Shown here: positions 45,820 to 57,420 of the stretch, piece by piece
Position numbering within the stretch: position 1 is the stretch's first letter
Layout: every line of letters starts with the position of its first letter
Assembly: GCF_958450345.1 (NCBI RefSeq)
Contig: NC_088780.1
Location: forward strand, 38,897,667 to 38,961,666
From: Calliphora vicina
Lineage: Eukaryota; Arthropoda; Insecta; Diptera; Calliphoridae
Direction: 5' to 3'
Length of the DNA: 64,000 bases
The notes under the pieces: model-generated
The model's input: only the letters and a program-made list of their open reading frames with translations
Told to the model about the DNA's origin: nothing
Databases searched by the model: none
Position numbers and translations under genes: made by a program

Positions 45820-46937
45820 TAGAGTGTTACTTAAAAATGCGGGCTTTTCAAAGTACTAGCCATTTCCCACCTTTCTAGCAACATATGGATTCCGAGCCAA
45901 AAGACTTGCTCATCTTTTAAGGCCAGGAACGAATCAAGCCAATTTCAGATACTCTATTATAAAGTGAAGCGTATCCTAGATTGAGCGTTCTGCATCGATC
46001 GAAACAAATAATAGTCGGACGGGGAACGGTATTGACCACTTCATTCTAAATAGTTTTTAACAAGTATTGCAACATGTGGCCGAGTGTTATCATGATGGTA
46101 TATTATAGTTTCATATCTGGCCGCATATTCGAGGCGTTTCGCGGCCAATGCTCGCTTCAAACGATTCAGTTGCATTAGGTACATGTTCTCTGTGATGGTC
46201 TGGTCAGATTTCAGCAGTTCACCAAATACAGAGCATTACCTTAGCGTCATGGAGATTTGCCTTTGGTGTCGATTCGACTGGTTGGCCGGGCTTCACATAC
46301 GATAACTTATTCTGCGGTTTAATGTAATGGATCCATTTTTATCGCAAGTAATGATTCGAAGTAAAAATGATTTTCTTTTATAGCGTTCAAGCATCATTTC
46401 GGACATGCCAAATCGTCTTTTAAGGTCTCTCGGCTTAAGTTCGTATGATTTCCATACTTTTGGATGAATCCTACTGCTCGCAAACGTTTTGAAATTGCTG
46501 CATGAGTAGCTCCCAATGATTTTGCAAGCTCTTGTTGAGTTTTACAACAATCTTCATGGAGTAATGCTTTCAATTCTTGAGTCAATTCTTCAAGTCTTCA
46601 AACTTTTTTGGCTGGCCTGGGCGATCTTTGTCTTCCATTTAAAAATCACCACTTCTGAACCACACAAGCCATCTCTAGCATGTTAAAACCGATGGAAAAC
46701 ATTCACCATAAGCTTTGGAGTTCAATCGGTGTACTTCAGAAGCACTTTTTTTCAAATTAAAAAAGTAAAGCAAAACTTCCCGCATATGACGTTTTGTTTT
46801 TACAGAATTCGACATTTTCGAAGCAAAAACAACTTTGTAGTTTACACTAATATGTACCCTACAAAATTCCATATAAGTTATTAAAAACAAAACCCGCGTT
46901 CAAAAGATACAACATCTAATGTAAATCCCGCAATACT
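45820..46937 (-). pseudogene. Mariner element, nearly full length, inactivated transposase
   Basis: This is the most complete of six mariner copies of one subfamily. Degenerate terminal repeats lie at both ends (TTACTTAAAAATGCGGG at 45822; the complement of AGTATTGCGGGATTT near 46930). On the minus strand the transposase starts MSNSVKTKRHMREVLLYFF at ~46826. It continues ASEVHRLNSKAYGECFPSV, then after a frameshift MTQELKALLHEDCCKTQQEL...THAAISKRLRAVG (the second HTH). The catalytic part is present in several frames down to ~45880. A ~345-residue protein is expected for this family. At least four frameshifts or stops make it dead. Confidence 0.85.
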
Positions 46938-46939
46938 TT

Positions 46940-47280
46940 GTATAGGAGGTGTGAGTTACCCCCTTTTCCGATCCCTATCACTTTTGGTTAAACCGTATGC
47001 AGTGATAAGAAATTAAATCATGTAAAGTTTGAAGGCTTTCATAATTATAATTCTTCAGATATTCGAAATAAGTATTTACTTTGTATGGAAGTGACCAACC
47101 CCTGTTCCGATCCCTCCCATTTTTTGGTTAAACTACATGCTGTGATAAGAAATTGATTCGTGTAATGTTTGAAGACTTTCACAATTATAGTTCTCCAGAT
47201 ATCCGAAAATAACTATTTACTTTGAACGATATGTGCCACGCCCACAAATCCAATTTTGCCTACTTTGGACGGACCCTTCT
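46940..47280 (-). repeat. Family D (Helitron-type) units, reversed
   Basis: Two to three ~150-bp units with 'ttactttgtatgg', 'gttctccagatatccgaaaa' and 'gccacgcccac', the complement of 4.7-5.1 kb. No Helitron terminus is visible. Confidence 0.55.
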
Positions 47281-48695
47281 TTAATTATTAAAAAAGGGTC
47301 CGTCCACTCGCATACTCGCATAAGCGAACAAAAAGGTCTTAAAGGAATAGACCTAAGCTTTCTTTTGAGAGAAAAAGAAAGAGTCAAAAAAGTTTTTGAT
47401 TTTGAAAAAAAAAAATTAAATTTTTTTATTTTTTTTTTTAATTTTTTAAATTTTTTTTTTCGAAAGATTGAAGAAATAGCTATCTAAACAATTTGAGACA
47501 CATTTTGCTGAAAAAATAGGTAATACGTTACAGAGATGAGAAAAAACACCCTTTAAATCAGAGAGTTCTTGACCGATCTTGTTTAAAATTTGTGTCTGAA
47601 TTGCTTTCCAATAGGACTAACCAATTGGATTCCGATCGGAAGATTTCGAATTCAAAAGTTGGTTCACTTGACATAAAATCCCCCATATATAGATTACTAA
47701 ATTTTTTGCTAAAGAATAATCAACATTTAACAAGGTCTTGATTTTACAAAATTCTTTCTACATATTTTGAATTTCATTCATCAGTTCAGTTGGGAACATT
47801 GAAAACTCTTTTTGGCTCCATAGAAATGCAGCCATCCTAATTTACATACATATCACTGTTTATGTGTGTAAAAGTATAAAATAAGCGAATGTGTGTAAAA
47901 GTATGTATATGAACCGCATATAAACTGAAATTACAAACCATAAAAAATGCTATTTTTACGTAGAAAGTTCATATTTTATGCGCAATTTGCACAGATTGCC
48001 ATACAAAAAAGATACTCTAAAGTATTATACACTTGTATATTAAATTATATTATTATAAACATAAAATACGAGCGTAACAAGTTTAAACATATTTGGGAGT
48101 AGACTAATTGAAGGAATAATCATAGAGAGTAAATCCTACAATAACAAAGGATTCTTTAGGCTTCCTGTTAACGGTAGAAGGTCGATATCTAAATATTAAT
48201 ATAAAATGTAGTCCTGTAAGTAATTTCTATATGATTGAATGATGGCTATAAAATTAACTAATTCCTAATACGAATACGCCTCTGCTAATCCGTTCATTTG
48301 ACAATTATTGTATGTATGCATAACATTTAAAAAATAAATACTTTTTTTACATACTTATTATTACATACGTATGTAAATATGTTTGAATATAAATATTTTG
48401 CACAATTGCTTCCATTCTTGAGTTTTTTTTTCTTCTACTTACGAATTACATTCCATCCATATCATCATCACCAACTTTTACATATTTTACTCATTTCTAG
48501 AAGTTCTTCTTTATCGTCATCATTAACGTCGTCATCATCATTATCAAGATGTTGATATTTTTCATAAAATTTTAAACTCAATTAAAAGTTTAGGCTAGAT
48601 GCAGTTATGTAAAGATATGTATACACGGTTTCAAAATTTCTTAAACGATTTCAATATTGTTTAAATAATATAGTTAGAGAGGTTAACAGTATATC
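47281..48695. other. Non-coding; small shared repeat, then quiet AT-rich DNA
   Basis: 47459-47502 matches 42342-42383. 48450-48550 has CATCATCATCACC / GTCATCATCATT triplets. No gene is seen. Confidence 0.4.
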
Positions 48696-48699
48696 TTTC

Positions 48700-50941
48700 T
48701 ATATATGTACATTTTCTGCGATGCCAATGCTAATCATACGGCTTGGGGAAGCAGTGATATCAACAAACGGGGTGAGTCTTTATTAGAATTAATTTGCAAC
48801 TATAATATATATATAGTAAACAAAGGGTGATGAACCCACCTTTAGGAATATTATTAGACAGGAGGTTTTGGATCTCACATACTAGATAATGTGAGATCCT
48901 ATTATATGCCATAACGAATTGGCACATCTCTGATGATATTTCTATGTCCGATCATCATAATGTTCGATATTGAAGGATCTTTGACGTACGAAGCGAAATT
49001 TCGTAATCCCAAAAATACGAATTGGGAACTATTTCGCTTTCACTTAGGTAACACTGAAAATTTCAATAGGAACTCAATATTTGGCAAAACGGAAATGCTT
49101 TTGAGGCTAATGAATTAAGTTCGAACATTCGTATTGCTTTCGAATCTAGTACACAGTTAAAGTCAAGGAGGCCGAAAAGAGATGTACCCTGGTGGCACAA
49201 TGGTCTTGACAAACTAAGGGCTGAGGCAAGACGTCTATTCAACAGATCCAAACGTACAGGTGACTGGATCACCTACAAAACGGCTCTCACTGAATACAAT
49301 ATAGAAATCAGGAGATCAAAAAGATCAACGTGGCGTAGCTACTGCGAGAAAATTAATAATCTCCCGGAAACTATTCGGCTACAAAAGACCTTATCTCGGG
49401 ATCATACCAATGGTCTCTGTATGCTGAAACGTTCAGATTGTACGTACACTGACTCACCGGAGGAGACCTGTAAATTTCTCCTGGATACTCACATTCCCGG
49501 TTAATTGCCTTTCAGTGCAACTGCGACTTACACATGGGTTCCCTCAATATCCAATAGTAATCGCAGGTTGGCAGGTAGGATCTTTAGTACAGAGCGGGTA
49601 AAATGGGCGATATCTAAATTTAGCCCATATAAATCCCCAGGAACAGATGGAATTTTTCCATGCTTTCTACAACAAGGAGGTGACATTATTGTCCCTCAAC
49701 TATCGAGAATCTTCAAATCAAGTCTAATGGCTTGTCATGTGCCAACGACTTGGCGCGAGGTTAAAGTGGTATTTAACCTAAGGCTGGGGGAAAATCTGAA
49801 CAACTGCCAAACTCGTACAGACCAATTAGTCTCAGCTCGTTTTTCCTGAAAACGATAGAGAAACTACTCGATTGTTATATAAGAAATACCTATCTATTGA
49901 TGAATCCAATACACCGTTTCCAGTTTGCCTATCAACCTGGTAAATCTACGGTGACAGCCATTCATCAAGTAACGACGCTAATCGAGAAGGCCATAGGTGC
50001 CAATTACATATCCTTTGTGCGTTTATTGACATTCAGGGGGCCATCGACAATACGTCATATGGTGCTATTGATTTAGCACTCTATAAAAAGGGGTTCCGCA
50101 AATTATAAGGAAATGGATTTTGGAAATGCTGTCATCAAGGGTTATTAAGTTCGACTTACGAGGGTCATCGAAAACCATACGGGCAACCAGGGGATGTCCA
50201 CAAGGTGGCGTTTTATCGCCTCTATTATGGACTCTGGTTATCGATGAACTACTGGAGGATCTTAACAACTTAGGATTCCGTACATATGGCTAAGCCGACG
50301 ACTTAGTAATTTATGTTACTGGGTGGGATGTCATAACGATATCGGATAGGATGCAGACTGCTCTAAATATAACCACCAAGTGGTGCTTGGATAGGGGATT
50401 AACCATCAACCCACCTAAGACAATTCTTGTGCCATTTACAAAACGAAGAGTTATTAGCCTACATTGAATGGCTCATCTATAGGGTTTTCTAAGGAGGTAA
50501 AATATCTTGGGGTTACACTTGATAGTACTCTCACTTGGAATTCTCACTTATCCAACACTATCAAAAGAGCTACTAGAGCTCTTTTGATATCAGTAAGTAA
50601 TCTCAATTCACCCTTTCCAATCGCTCGGAAATTGTGAATTGAGATTACTTACTGGATTATTCACAGGACACTGTGGCTTTAGGTATCACCAATTTATTTT
50701 AGGTAATGTTGCGAATGAGCAGTGTAGGTTTTGTGAACTTCAAGCTGAAACCTCTGAACATATTCTATGCGACTGCCCAATGCTGGCAATGCGCAGAACA
50801 AGATGGCTCGGAAGGGCCTTTATGACCGCAGGGGATGTAATTGATCTCTCATCTAATAGAATAATTGCCTAAATCTGACATGATGAAACTTTAAGGCTGC
50901 ACAAAAGATCTTATGGGTCGTAGTGCTTGAGGCCTCGCTAA
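48700..50941 (+). pseudogene. Non-LTR retrotransposon (LINE), 5'-truncated and inactivated
   Basis: Domains appear in order but in broken frames. AP-endonuclease: CDANANHTAWGSSDINKRG at ~48720, then NIIRQEVLDL. Linker with DPWWHNGLDKLRAEARRLF-like residues (~49180). RT: ERVKWAISKFSPYKSPGTDG at 49593-49650, QQGGDIIVPQLSRIFKSSLM, VPTTWREVKVVF, FQFAYQPGKSTVTAIH (~49920), GCPQGGVLSPLLW (~50195), and ADDLVIY at 50294-50314, preceded by a TAA in place of the Tyr codon of YADD. A C-terminal CRFC-x8-H-x3-C knuckle lies at 50725-50772 (frame 50639-50872). The layout suits the R1/LOA/Jockey group; I cannot assign the clade. The segment between RT thumb and knuckle is lost at a 19-bp palindrome (50592-50652). 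Confidence 0.85.
50592..50652. repeat. Perfect 19-bp inverted repeat at a LINE deletion junction
   Basis: AGTAAGTAATCTCAATTCA at 50592-50610 is repeated inverted at 50634-50652 with a 23-bp spacer. It sits exactly where the LINE jumps from the end of the RT domain to the C-terminal knuckle. Confidence 0.85.
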
Positions 50942-51876
50942 AGTTGGATTTTGGCCATTCTCACCCCCCAGTTTGGTGAACATTAGTAAAAAAATCATCC
51001 TGAAAAATGTTTAGGTAAATCGGTTGGGGTTAAGATGTGCCGCAAGCCCTCTGAAGTTTTGAGATGCATTTACAAGGGGAAAATGCATTTTTTTTTTCAG
51101 TTTTTGTAAAAATTTTGCCATTAAAAAATTACTTTTGTAATTTAATTTAAAAGAATTGAAATGTGTACGTAATTGTCGTTCTAATGAGATATAAAAAAAC
51201 AGAAATTGGTCAAAAAATTTTAAAGTTATTAAAAATTCGCCAGGCCATTAACGTGTCTCAGGCCACTAGAACAAGAAATGTAGGAACAAAATTAACATAT
51301 TTTGAGAAATATTAAAATAAAAGCTAATTTTTACTTAAAATATGTCCATATTTACTTGTATATGAGTTTTTGTCTTCGTAGGATACCGTTAGTTTCAAAA
51401 CTCCATTTTCAAATTTTTAAAAATTTTGTTAAACAAATTTCAGAATTTTTTGATCATCTCATTGGGATTTATTAAGAATATAATAGGGAATAAAAGCGTG
51501 AAAAAATTATGAAAATATCTCTTATAGTTTTTCCGTACCTGCGATTTAAATTTTGAAATTTTCGAGAAAAACCAATTATTTGGCAATTTTTAGTCCAATG
51601 AGCTCTATTTCCTTACTCTTATGAATTTTAAGTAAAACCTATTGAGAATATTATAGTCCAGATAATTCTAAATATACTCTGAAACTTTTACTAAAATCGG
51701 AAAACGCTAACCCTTAAATCGTGAAGGTCAAAGGTCAAATTTTTCAATATTTGGAATTTCTCTTGGAAAGATTTCGAAATGTTGTATATTTTTGGGCCGA
51801 TTTTTGATGAGATTTAACAAAAATTTTTTTGCTAAAGTTCACCAAACTGGAGGGTGAGAATGGCCAAAATCCAACT
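50942..51876. mobile_element. Family I inverted-repeat element, complete copy
   Basis: Terminal inverted repeats of ~40 bp: AGTTGGATTTTGGCCATTCT at 50942 and its complement ending at 51876, matching through CAGTTTGGTGAAC. No transposase, so non-autonomous (935 bp). The interior matches, inverted, 12.54-13.22 kb and 18.58-18.72 kb. It lies at the 3' edge of the LINE. No clear target duplication is visible. Confidence 0.85.
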
Positions 51877-52415
51877 ATCGTTTATTAAGGGCCACCCTAA
51901 TAAACACACATACTCACATTTTTTGCAACTTAACGTCAATCAGAAGATCAACTGTGTTGAATGTGGATCAGCTGTCATTAATTTTCCATATGGGCTTCAT
52001 GAGGCCCAGTAAACAGACAAGGTTGTTCTACGATATCAATAGTAACAATATTTTACTGAATTCATTATGTTCAGAAGGCATTAGCGGTAGTTGACATAAA
52101 ATATTTCTTCGCTCAGAGCAAAAGTAAAAACTTGGCGACTACACAAAATCAAAATGGGCCTCGAAAAGCCCAGTTGAACATCCTAGGGTTAAGTGGTTCA
52201 TTTGGAGGCAAATCCTCCAAACTGCCTGGAACTGCCTGTAAGTTTAGTGGTTTCATTTTTATTAACATTTTACAAAAAATACATGTGGATATTAGTTCCA
52301 GAGATATTTCGGTTGAAATTTTTTTTCGGACAACTTTTTTTTTAAATATCTTATTATTTTATAATGAAATAACTCCCAATGAAATTTTTGATGGGTTTTA
52401 TTTTATTTTGGGATT
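51877..52415. other. LINE 3' flank or unassigned non-coding DNA
   Basis: TTTATTAAGGGCCACCCTAATAAA at the start may be the LINE 3' end beyond the insertion. A 103-codon frame at 52132-52443 shows no motif and reads into the inverted repeat at 52.42 kb. Confidence 0.35.
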
Positions 52416-52416
52416 T

Positions 52417-52700
52417 AGGAGGTTTTCTCCTTGGGGTGTATAAAAAATCGGTTTCGCTCAGAAAATATTCGTTTTGCATTGTCGGCCTTTGTCAGGTCGC
52501 AACGATTTCTTACTCTGGTTCGAAATTAAAATCGGCTTTCTGAAATATTATAAAACCTTTCTCAATGAAAGAAATCTCTTCTGAGCGAAGCCAGTTATTG
52601 ATACACCCAAGAGGAGAAAACCACCCTAGAGTAGAAAATCTTAGCGCCCGGACGAACTTTTTTGAGCGAAGCTAGTTTCTGATACACCCCAGAGGATAAG
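52417..52700. repeat. Inverted plus tandem repeat, 'TTTCGCTCAGAA' family
   Basis: 52417-52464 (ctccttggggtgtat ... ggtttcgctcagaa) is repeated inverted at 52578-52626 and again, more diverged, at 52652-52695. This gives one inverted pair plus a third copy. No coding sequence. Confidence 0.65.
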
Positions 52701-52909
52701 CCTTCGCGACGCGCCATAGTCCGCCAATGCAAAAAATGTTTGGTAATCGAAGAATAATTACACTTTTGTAGTTCTTCATTTCATTGACGGCCTAGGCCAT
52801 CATCAGTTGGCGGTTTTTAGCTGTTTTTTTATATTCTTTATATGTATGCCTTAATGACTTAACATAAAGACAGTTCCAAATCGAATGTATTGAAAATTAC
52901 ATTAAGGCA

Positions 52910-53003
52910 TGGTAACCTATCAAAATATTTAACATAGTTAATAAAAATATTTAAACATTGATTAGCCTTAACTATGTTTAAAATTTTGATAAGTTACCCG
53001 CCC
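52910..53003. mobile_element. Small MITE-like hairpin
   Basis: AACCTATCAAAATATTTAAC at 52914 pairs with the inverted copy ending ~53000 (TTTTGATAAGTTAC). The loop is ~25 bp. Confidence 0.55.
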
Positions 53004-53039
53004 TAATCCTAATAGTTATTTAGGTTATCAGTTTGAAAC

Positions 53040-53650
53040 TGAAATACGAAAATACAAATGCAATATGTCTGAAAAGGAATCAGAAATAAGACAACGACGT
53101 GTTGTACATTTTTGTATATCGCTTTTGAAGCAATTGATTCTAAGGTAATAGTTTTTACTTTTTGCTTCTAAAAATCGATACTTTTTGTCAAAAATAGATA
53201 GATTTTCAATAAATAATTTATTTCAATACAAAAAGATGTTATTCCAATTTGGAACAATTTGGATGTTGTCCAGACAATTTTCAATAACATCTACATACAT
53301 TATTAGCTGGACAAATCTTTCAAATACTACATCGTTTTGGTTTAAGCTTTTGCAGTATCAGGATTCCGCAGAAAATAATATTTTTTACTTTGCAAATTAT
53401 TTGTATGCCATGGTCAAATGCGGAAGTTGAGCGAGTTTTTTTTCAGCTTAATATTGTAAAATCAAACTTAAGAATTTGTTTGCAAAATATATGTATTTTA
53501 ATTTAATCAAATTAATTTTTATTAAAAATTGCCTTCGTCGCCATAAAAAGTGCTGCTATGATTATGAAGTCTCAAGAAAGTTTTTAAATTTAATTGGTAC
53601 CTCAGAAATATACTCAAAACTATAATTCTAATGGATTGAACTTAATTAAT
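53040..53650 (+). pseudogene. hAT-like transposase, C-terminal (dimerisation) part
   Basis: From about 53185 the sequence encodes, with frameshifts, TTSFWFKLLQYQDSAENNIF, then PWSNAEVERVFFQLNIVKSN, then (53525 on) IKNCLRRHKKCCYDYE and FLNLIGTSEIYSK. The block NAEVERVF-x-LN-x-VKS is the hallmark of the hAT C-terminal dimerisation domain, and the GLRR..KCC.DYE tail is typical of insect hAT-derived genes of this kind. The N-terminal BED finger and most of the catalytic core are missing. 53829-53846 has GTTTTGGCAACACTG, the form of a hAT 3' end (CAGTGTTGCC inverted). Dead relic. Confidence 0.75.
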
Positions 53651-53850
53651 TTTAGTATATAACATTTTGGCACACATTTTAATTTAAAATTTAATTATTT
53701 TTGTTTTTAAAGCAGTTTTGCTTCATAAATCGTTAAATACAAATTTAGCGGTTTTAATCAGTGGTTTTATTTAAAGATTTAGTGGTTTCTGGCGTTATTT
53801 TAAGTGCAATCTGGTGGGATATGGTCTTAAAGTTTTGGCAACACTGCTTT

Positions 53851-55300
53851 GGCCAATTGTTCAGTGCAGATACTTCGGTCGTCTGTTCAAGACAGAGACT
53901 TCGACCAACTATCCAATACAGAGACTTCGGTACTAAGTTCAATTTGAAAGATATTTTTTCCATTCTCATAAAAAAAATGGACTTAGCACATTTACTCACT
54001 AAACTAGCGATATGATCATTAATGTTTAAAAAGTTCTAAATATTTGTTCACTATCGTAAAAAGTTGTCAAAGACAAAGACCAACTTTGACACCTTGCATT
54101 TACATTAAAATAGGGTGATTACAAGTCTAGATCATAGGATAGGAATCGCAGTTTAGAAGATACAGCAGCGAAAAAATTTAAAAGTCATTTCTTATTTGTT
54201 TAGGAATTAAAATGTTTATTTCAGTTTCGTCCAAATAAAATTTAATTTTATTTGGATTCACTCTAGTGAATGCATAGAAAATCATGTTTGAAAACACCCC
54301 AGTTCTTTTCGAACTACTTATTTATGCAAATGTATCTTTAGTCCAACTAGCTGTGAATGTTAGTTATTAACAAAAATTATGCAAATTCTACCAATTCAAA
54401 GTCTTAAACAATTTGTCTTAACCAAATGTCATGTTAAAAACGTTTATTCGTCACACTGCTCAACTCTACCACATAATAAAATTATTATTGTTTTAAAAGG
54501 CTTCATAGATTTGTACTTGTACATTTGTAAGGACATGGATACATTACGCTTACACCCAGTTGTATGGTGGCATGAATATGTGCATGGTATGACATTTATT
54601 GTTTACCACTTGTGTGACATGATATGTCAAGTCAACTTATATATATATATGTATGTAGGTTTGTATGTTTGTACTTAAGTGTGTAAAGGTGTGCAATATA
54701 ATAACTTGAAATGCAATTGTGTAACAAAACACATCGTATTTTAAACAACGCCAGCAATAACAGCAAGAAAATTTGCTATAATAGGCACTGACGAACTCTA
54801 CAAACAGGCCTGTCACAGAATTTTATTCAAATCAAAAGTGGAATTTATTCCCTACTTCGCTTCTTCAGAAAAGGTAAAACGAATATTTCAGTTTTCAAAG
54901 TGATATTGATATTTGTTTTTCAAAAACTTCACTTTTGTCTTCATATAAAAAACACGGAATCTCAAGAACCTAAAACGAAATTGATCGGAATAAAAACTAC
55001 GGAATTGAAACCATTCCGAACAAATAGACTCAAAACTTCAAATAAATTGTGCAAGCATTTTTACTAAAATATTCAGCATTTGGCTTTTAGATACCCGAGA
55101 ACAATTTTAGACCTTTGTACAATAGCAAATCCAAAGTGTTAAAATAAATGTATAAGTAGACCAGTCGTTTAGGGGGCTACTGAGGTTAATGATTCATTGT
55201 ATTTAACTAATAAGTGGACTGTGAGATATGTTGACTACTTTGGACCAGCTACCAGAATGTCTCTTGGTAACCTTTGTAGGGCCAATTGGCAAATACATGT
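53851..55300. other. AT-rich non-coding
   Basis: No recognised gene. Several 60-100 codon frames lack motifs. ATATATATATGTATGTATG run near 54641-54665. Confidence 0.4.
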
Positions 55301-55302
55301 AA

Positions 55303-56017
55303 AAACAAGTAAGAAAGTATGATCGGTCAAGCCCGAACATATAATACGCTACACCAAGTAAATAAGTAAAAATATTTTTCTTTTTAAATATCAATAATTT
55401 ATATTTTTGAGTGATTTTCGGAAGTGGGCCTTATATGGGAGCTATGACCAATTATGGACCGATCACCATGAAATTAGGTCGAGTGATTTATGTCTATATG
55501 AAAGTTATTTATGTTGAATTTTGTGTATATACCAAAATTTTTAAGCGATTTATGCACGTTAAAGTGTTTTTCGGCAGCGGGTCTATATGGGAGCTATGAC
55601 TAATTATGGACCGATCGTAACATAAATTGGTGACATAAATTTTGTATATATAGACCTTATTTGGAGCGAAATTTGTGTAGATACATAGATAAATTAAACA
55701 TTTATGACCGATAAAGTCCAATTTCGAGGGGACATTTGTATGGGGGCTAGGTGAAATAATGGACCGATTTCAGCCAGTTTCAATAGGCTTGGTCCTTGGG
55801 CCGAAAAAGTAATATGTACCAAATTTGATCGAAATATCTTCAAAATTGCGACCTGTACTCTGCGCACAAGGTTTACATGGACAGCCAGCCAACCAGACGG
55901 ACGGACGGACATCAAATCAGAAAGTGATTCTAAGTCGATCGGTATATTTTAAGGTGGGCGTTACAAACATCTGTACAAACGCATAATACCCTCCCCACTA
56001 TGGTGGTGTAGGGTATA
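55303..56017 (+). repeat. Family A interspersed repeat, complete copy
   Basis: It starts ACAAGTAAGAAAGTATG and has three ~155-bp units, with the tract GCCAGCCAACCAGACGGACG at ~55885. The end is the hairpin ATACCCTCCCCACTATGGTG...AGGGTAT at 55986-56016. The next repeat starts directly after it. Confidence 0.85.
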
Positions 56018-56728
56018 ACAAGTAGAGAGCTATATTCAGCTGTGCCCAATCTTATATACCCTTCACCAAATTATACTTTAAAATAAAAATTTAAAATATT
56101 TTTAGCTAAAAACTATATTTATTTTTTTTCCAAAGTTGATTTTTTAATTTTTTGGAAATAAAAAATTTTCGAATTGTTTTTAAATTTTTTTTTTTTAAAT
56201 TTAATTTTTTTTTTGTTTTTTGCAATTTTTTTTTTAATATTCAGCGAAAAAAAAAACTTTTGATTGAAAAAAAATTCCGGGTTAAAAAATAGTTTTTCCG
56301 ATTTTGACCCATTGTAGGTCCAACTTAATATGGTCTTATACACGTCGTTGCAAAGGTCTTTGAAATATCTATCATTAGATATCCACATTGTCTATATTAA
56401 TGACTTAGTAATCCAGATATAGGTCAAAAATATGTAAAAAATCGAGGTTGTCCTGGTTTTTTCCTTATATCTCAGCCATTTGTGGACCGATTTTCTCGAT
56501 TTCGAAAATCGGATGAATTCCGGAGATATTGATGTATGAATCGTGTATGTAAGTTATTTGGGGGCTTCAGAAAGTTGATTTCAACAGACAGACATGGCTT
56601 AATCGAATCCACTATCTCTAAGAATCCAGAATATATACACTTTATAGGGTCGGAAAATTATATTGTGGAAATTACAAACGGAATGACAAACTTTTATATA
56701 CCCTTTTCACGAAGGTGAAGGGTATAAT
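56018..56728 (+). repeat. Family B interspersed repeat, complete copy abutting family A
   Basis: It starts ACAAGTAGAGAGCTATATTC with no spacer after the family A copy. It includes the A/T block, 'gacccattgtaggtccaact' and a reduced GACAGACA tract. It ends in TATACCCTTTTCAC-GAAG-GTGAAGGGTATA. Confidence 0.85.
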
Positions 56729-57237
56729 AACAAGTCACATCAGAAATTCGAAACCAAACCACAAGTTTTCGGACACCAGAAATGCTGAGTGTTCTTCCAA
56801 TCGAAATATAACTTGGAATACTAATACTAATAAATAATCTGACTTCTTAAAATATCTACTATGACAACACAGTTCAGAAGTTTAAGTTCTGACTTCCATT
56901 ACTGTTCCCAATATTTCCGTATGTTGCAAACTCAATGAAATAATAATTATACCGCCCATTCTCTAGAGGGTAAAGTATTTATAACAAAGAGAACAACTAT
57001 ATTACACAATAACAATTAAAGTTATACGACACCGAATGAAAGACGTTGTGTGCCAGCAAACGTACGTACGTACGAGACGTATATAAATTTGAAGTTTAAC
57101 TTCAACACACTCGCTCATACAATTCATTCGTCGTACTGAAATTGTTGCAATTATTTCTGCAACTGCAAATGTCATGTTATAAGGCAGTTCATAACTTTGG
57201 TAGGCAAATGTAACAGCAACAACAAAACAAACAAAAA
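56729..57237. other. Unique-looking DNA with a possible core-promoter-like segment
   Basis: No gene is seen. CGTACGTACGTACGAGACG at 57061-57079 is followed by TATATAAATTTG (~57080) and, 30-45 bp on, CTCATAC and TTCATTCG. This resembles an insect TATA/initiator arrangement, but no open frame follows before the next repeat. Confidence 0.3.
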
Positions 57238-57420
57238 ACAAGTAAGAGTGCTATATTCGGCTGTGCCGAATCTTATATACCCTTCACCAAATTATACTTC
57301 AAAATTTTAAATATTTTTAGGTAAACAAAATTTAATTTTTTTTTAGTTGTTTTTTTAATTTTTTGGAAAAATTTTTTTTTTAAATTTTTTTTTTTTTTTA
57401 AATTTAAATTTTTTTTTAGT
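57238..57420 (+). repeat. Family B, 5' part, before the Penelope insertion
   Basis: ACAAGTAAGAGTGCTATATTC through the A/T homopolymer block. Interrupted at ~57420 and resumed at 59027. Confidence 0.85.

Noticed and set aside
54379..54678. 99-codon frame at 54.38-54.68 kb, with Tyr/Ile-rich residues
   Set aside because: The C-terminal half runs through an ATATATGTATG microsatellite, and no motif or neighbour supports a gene.
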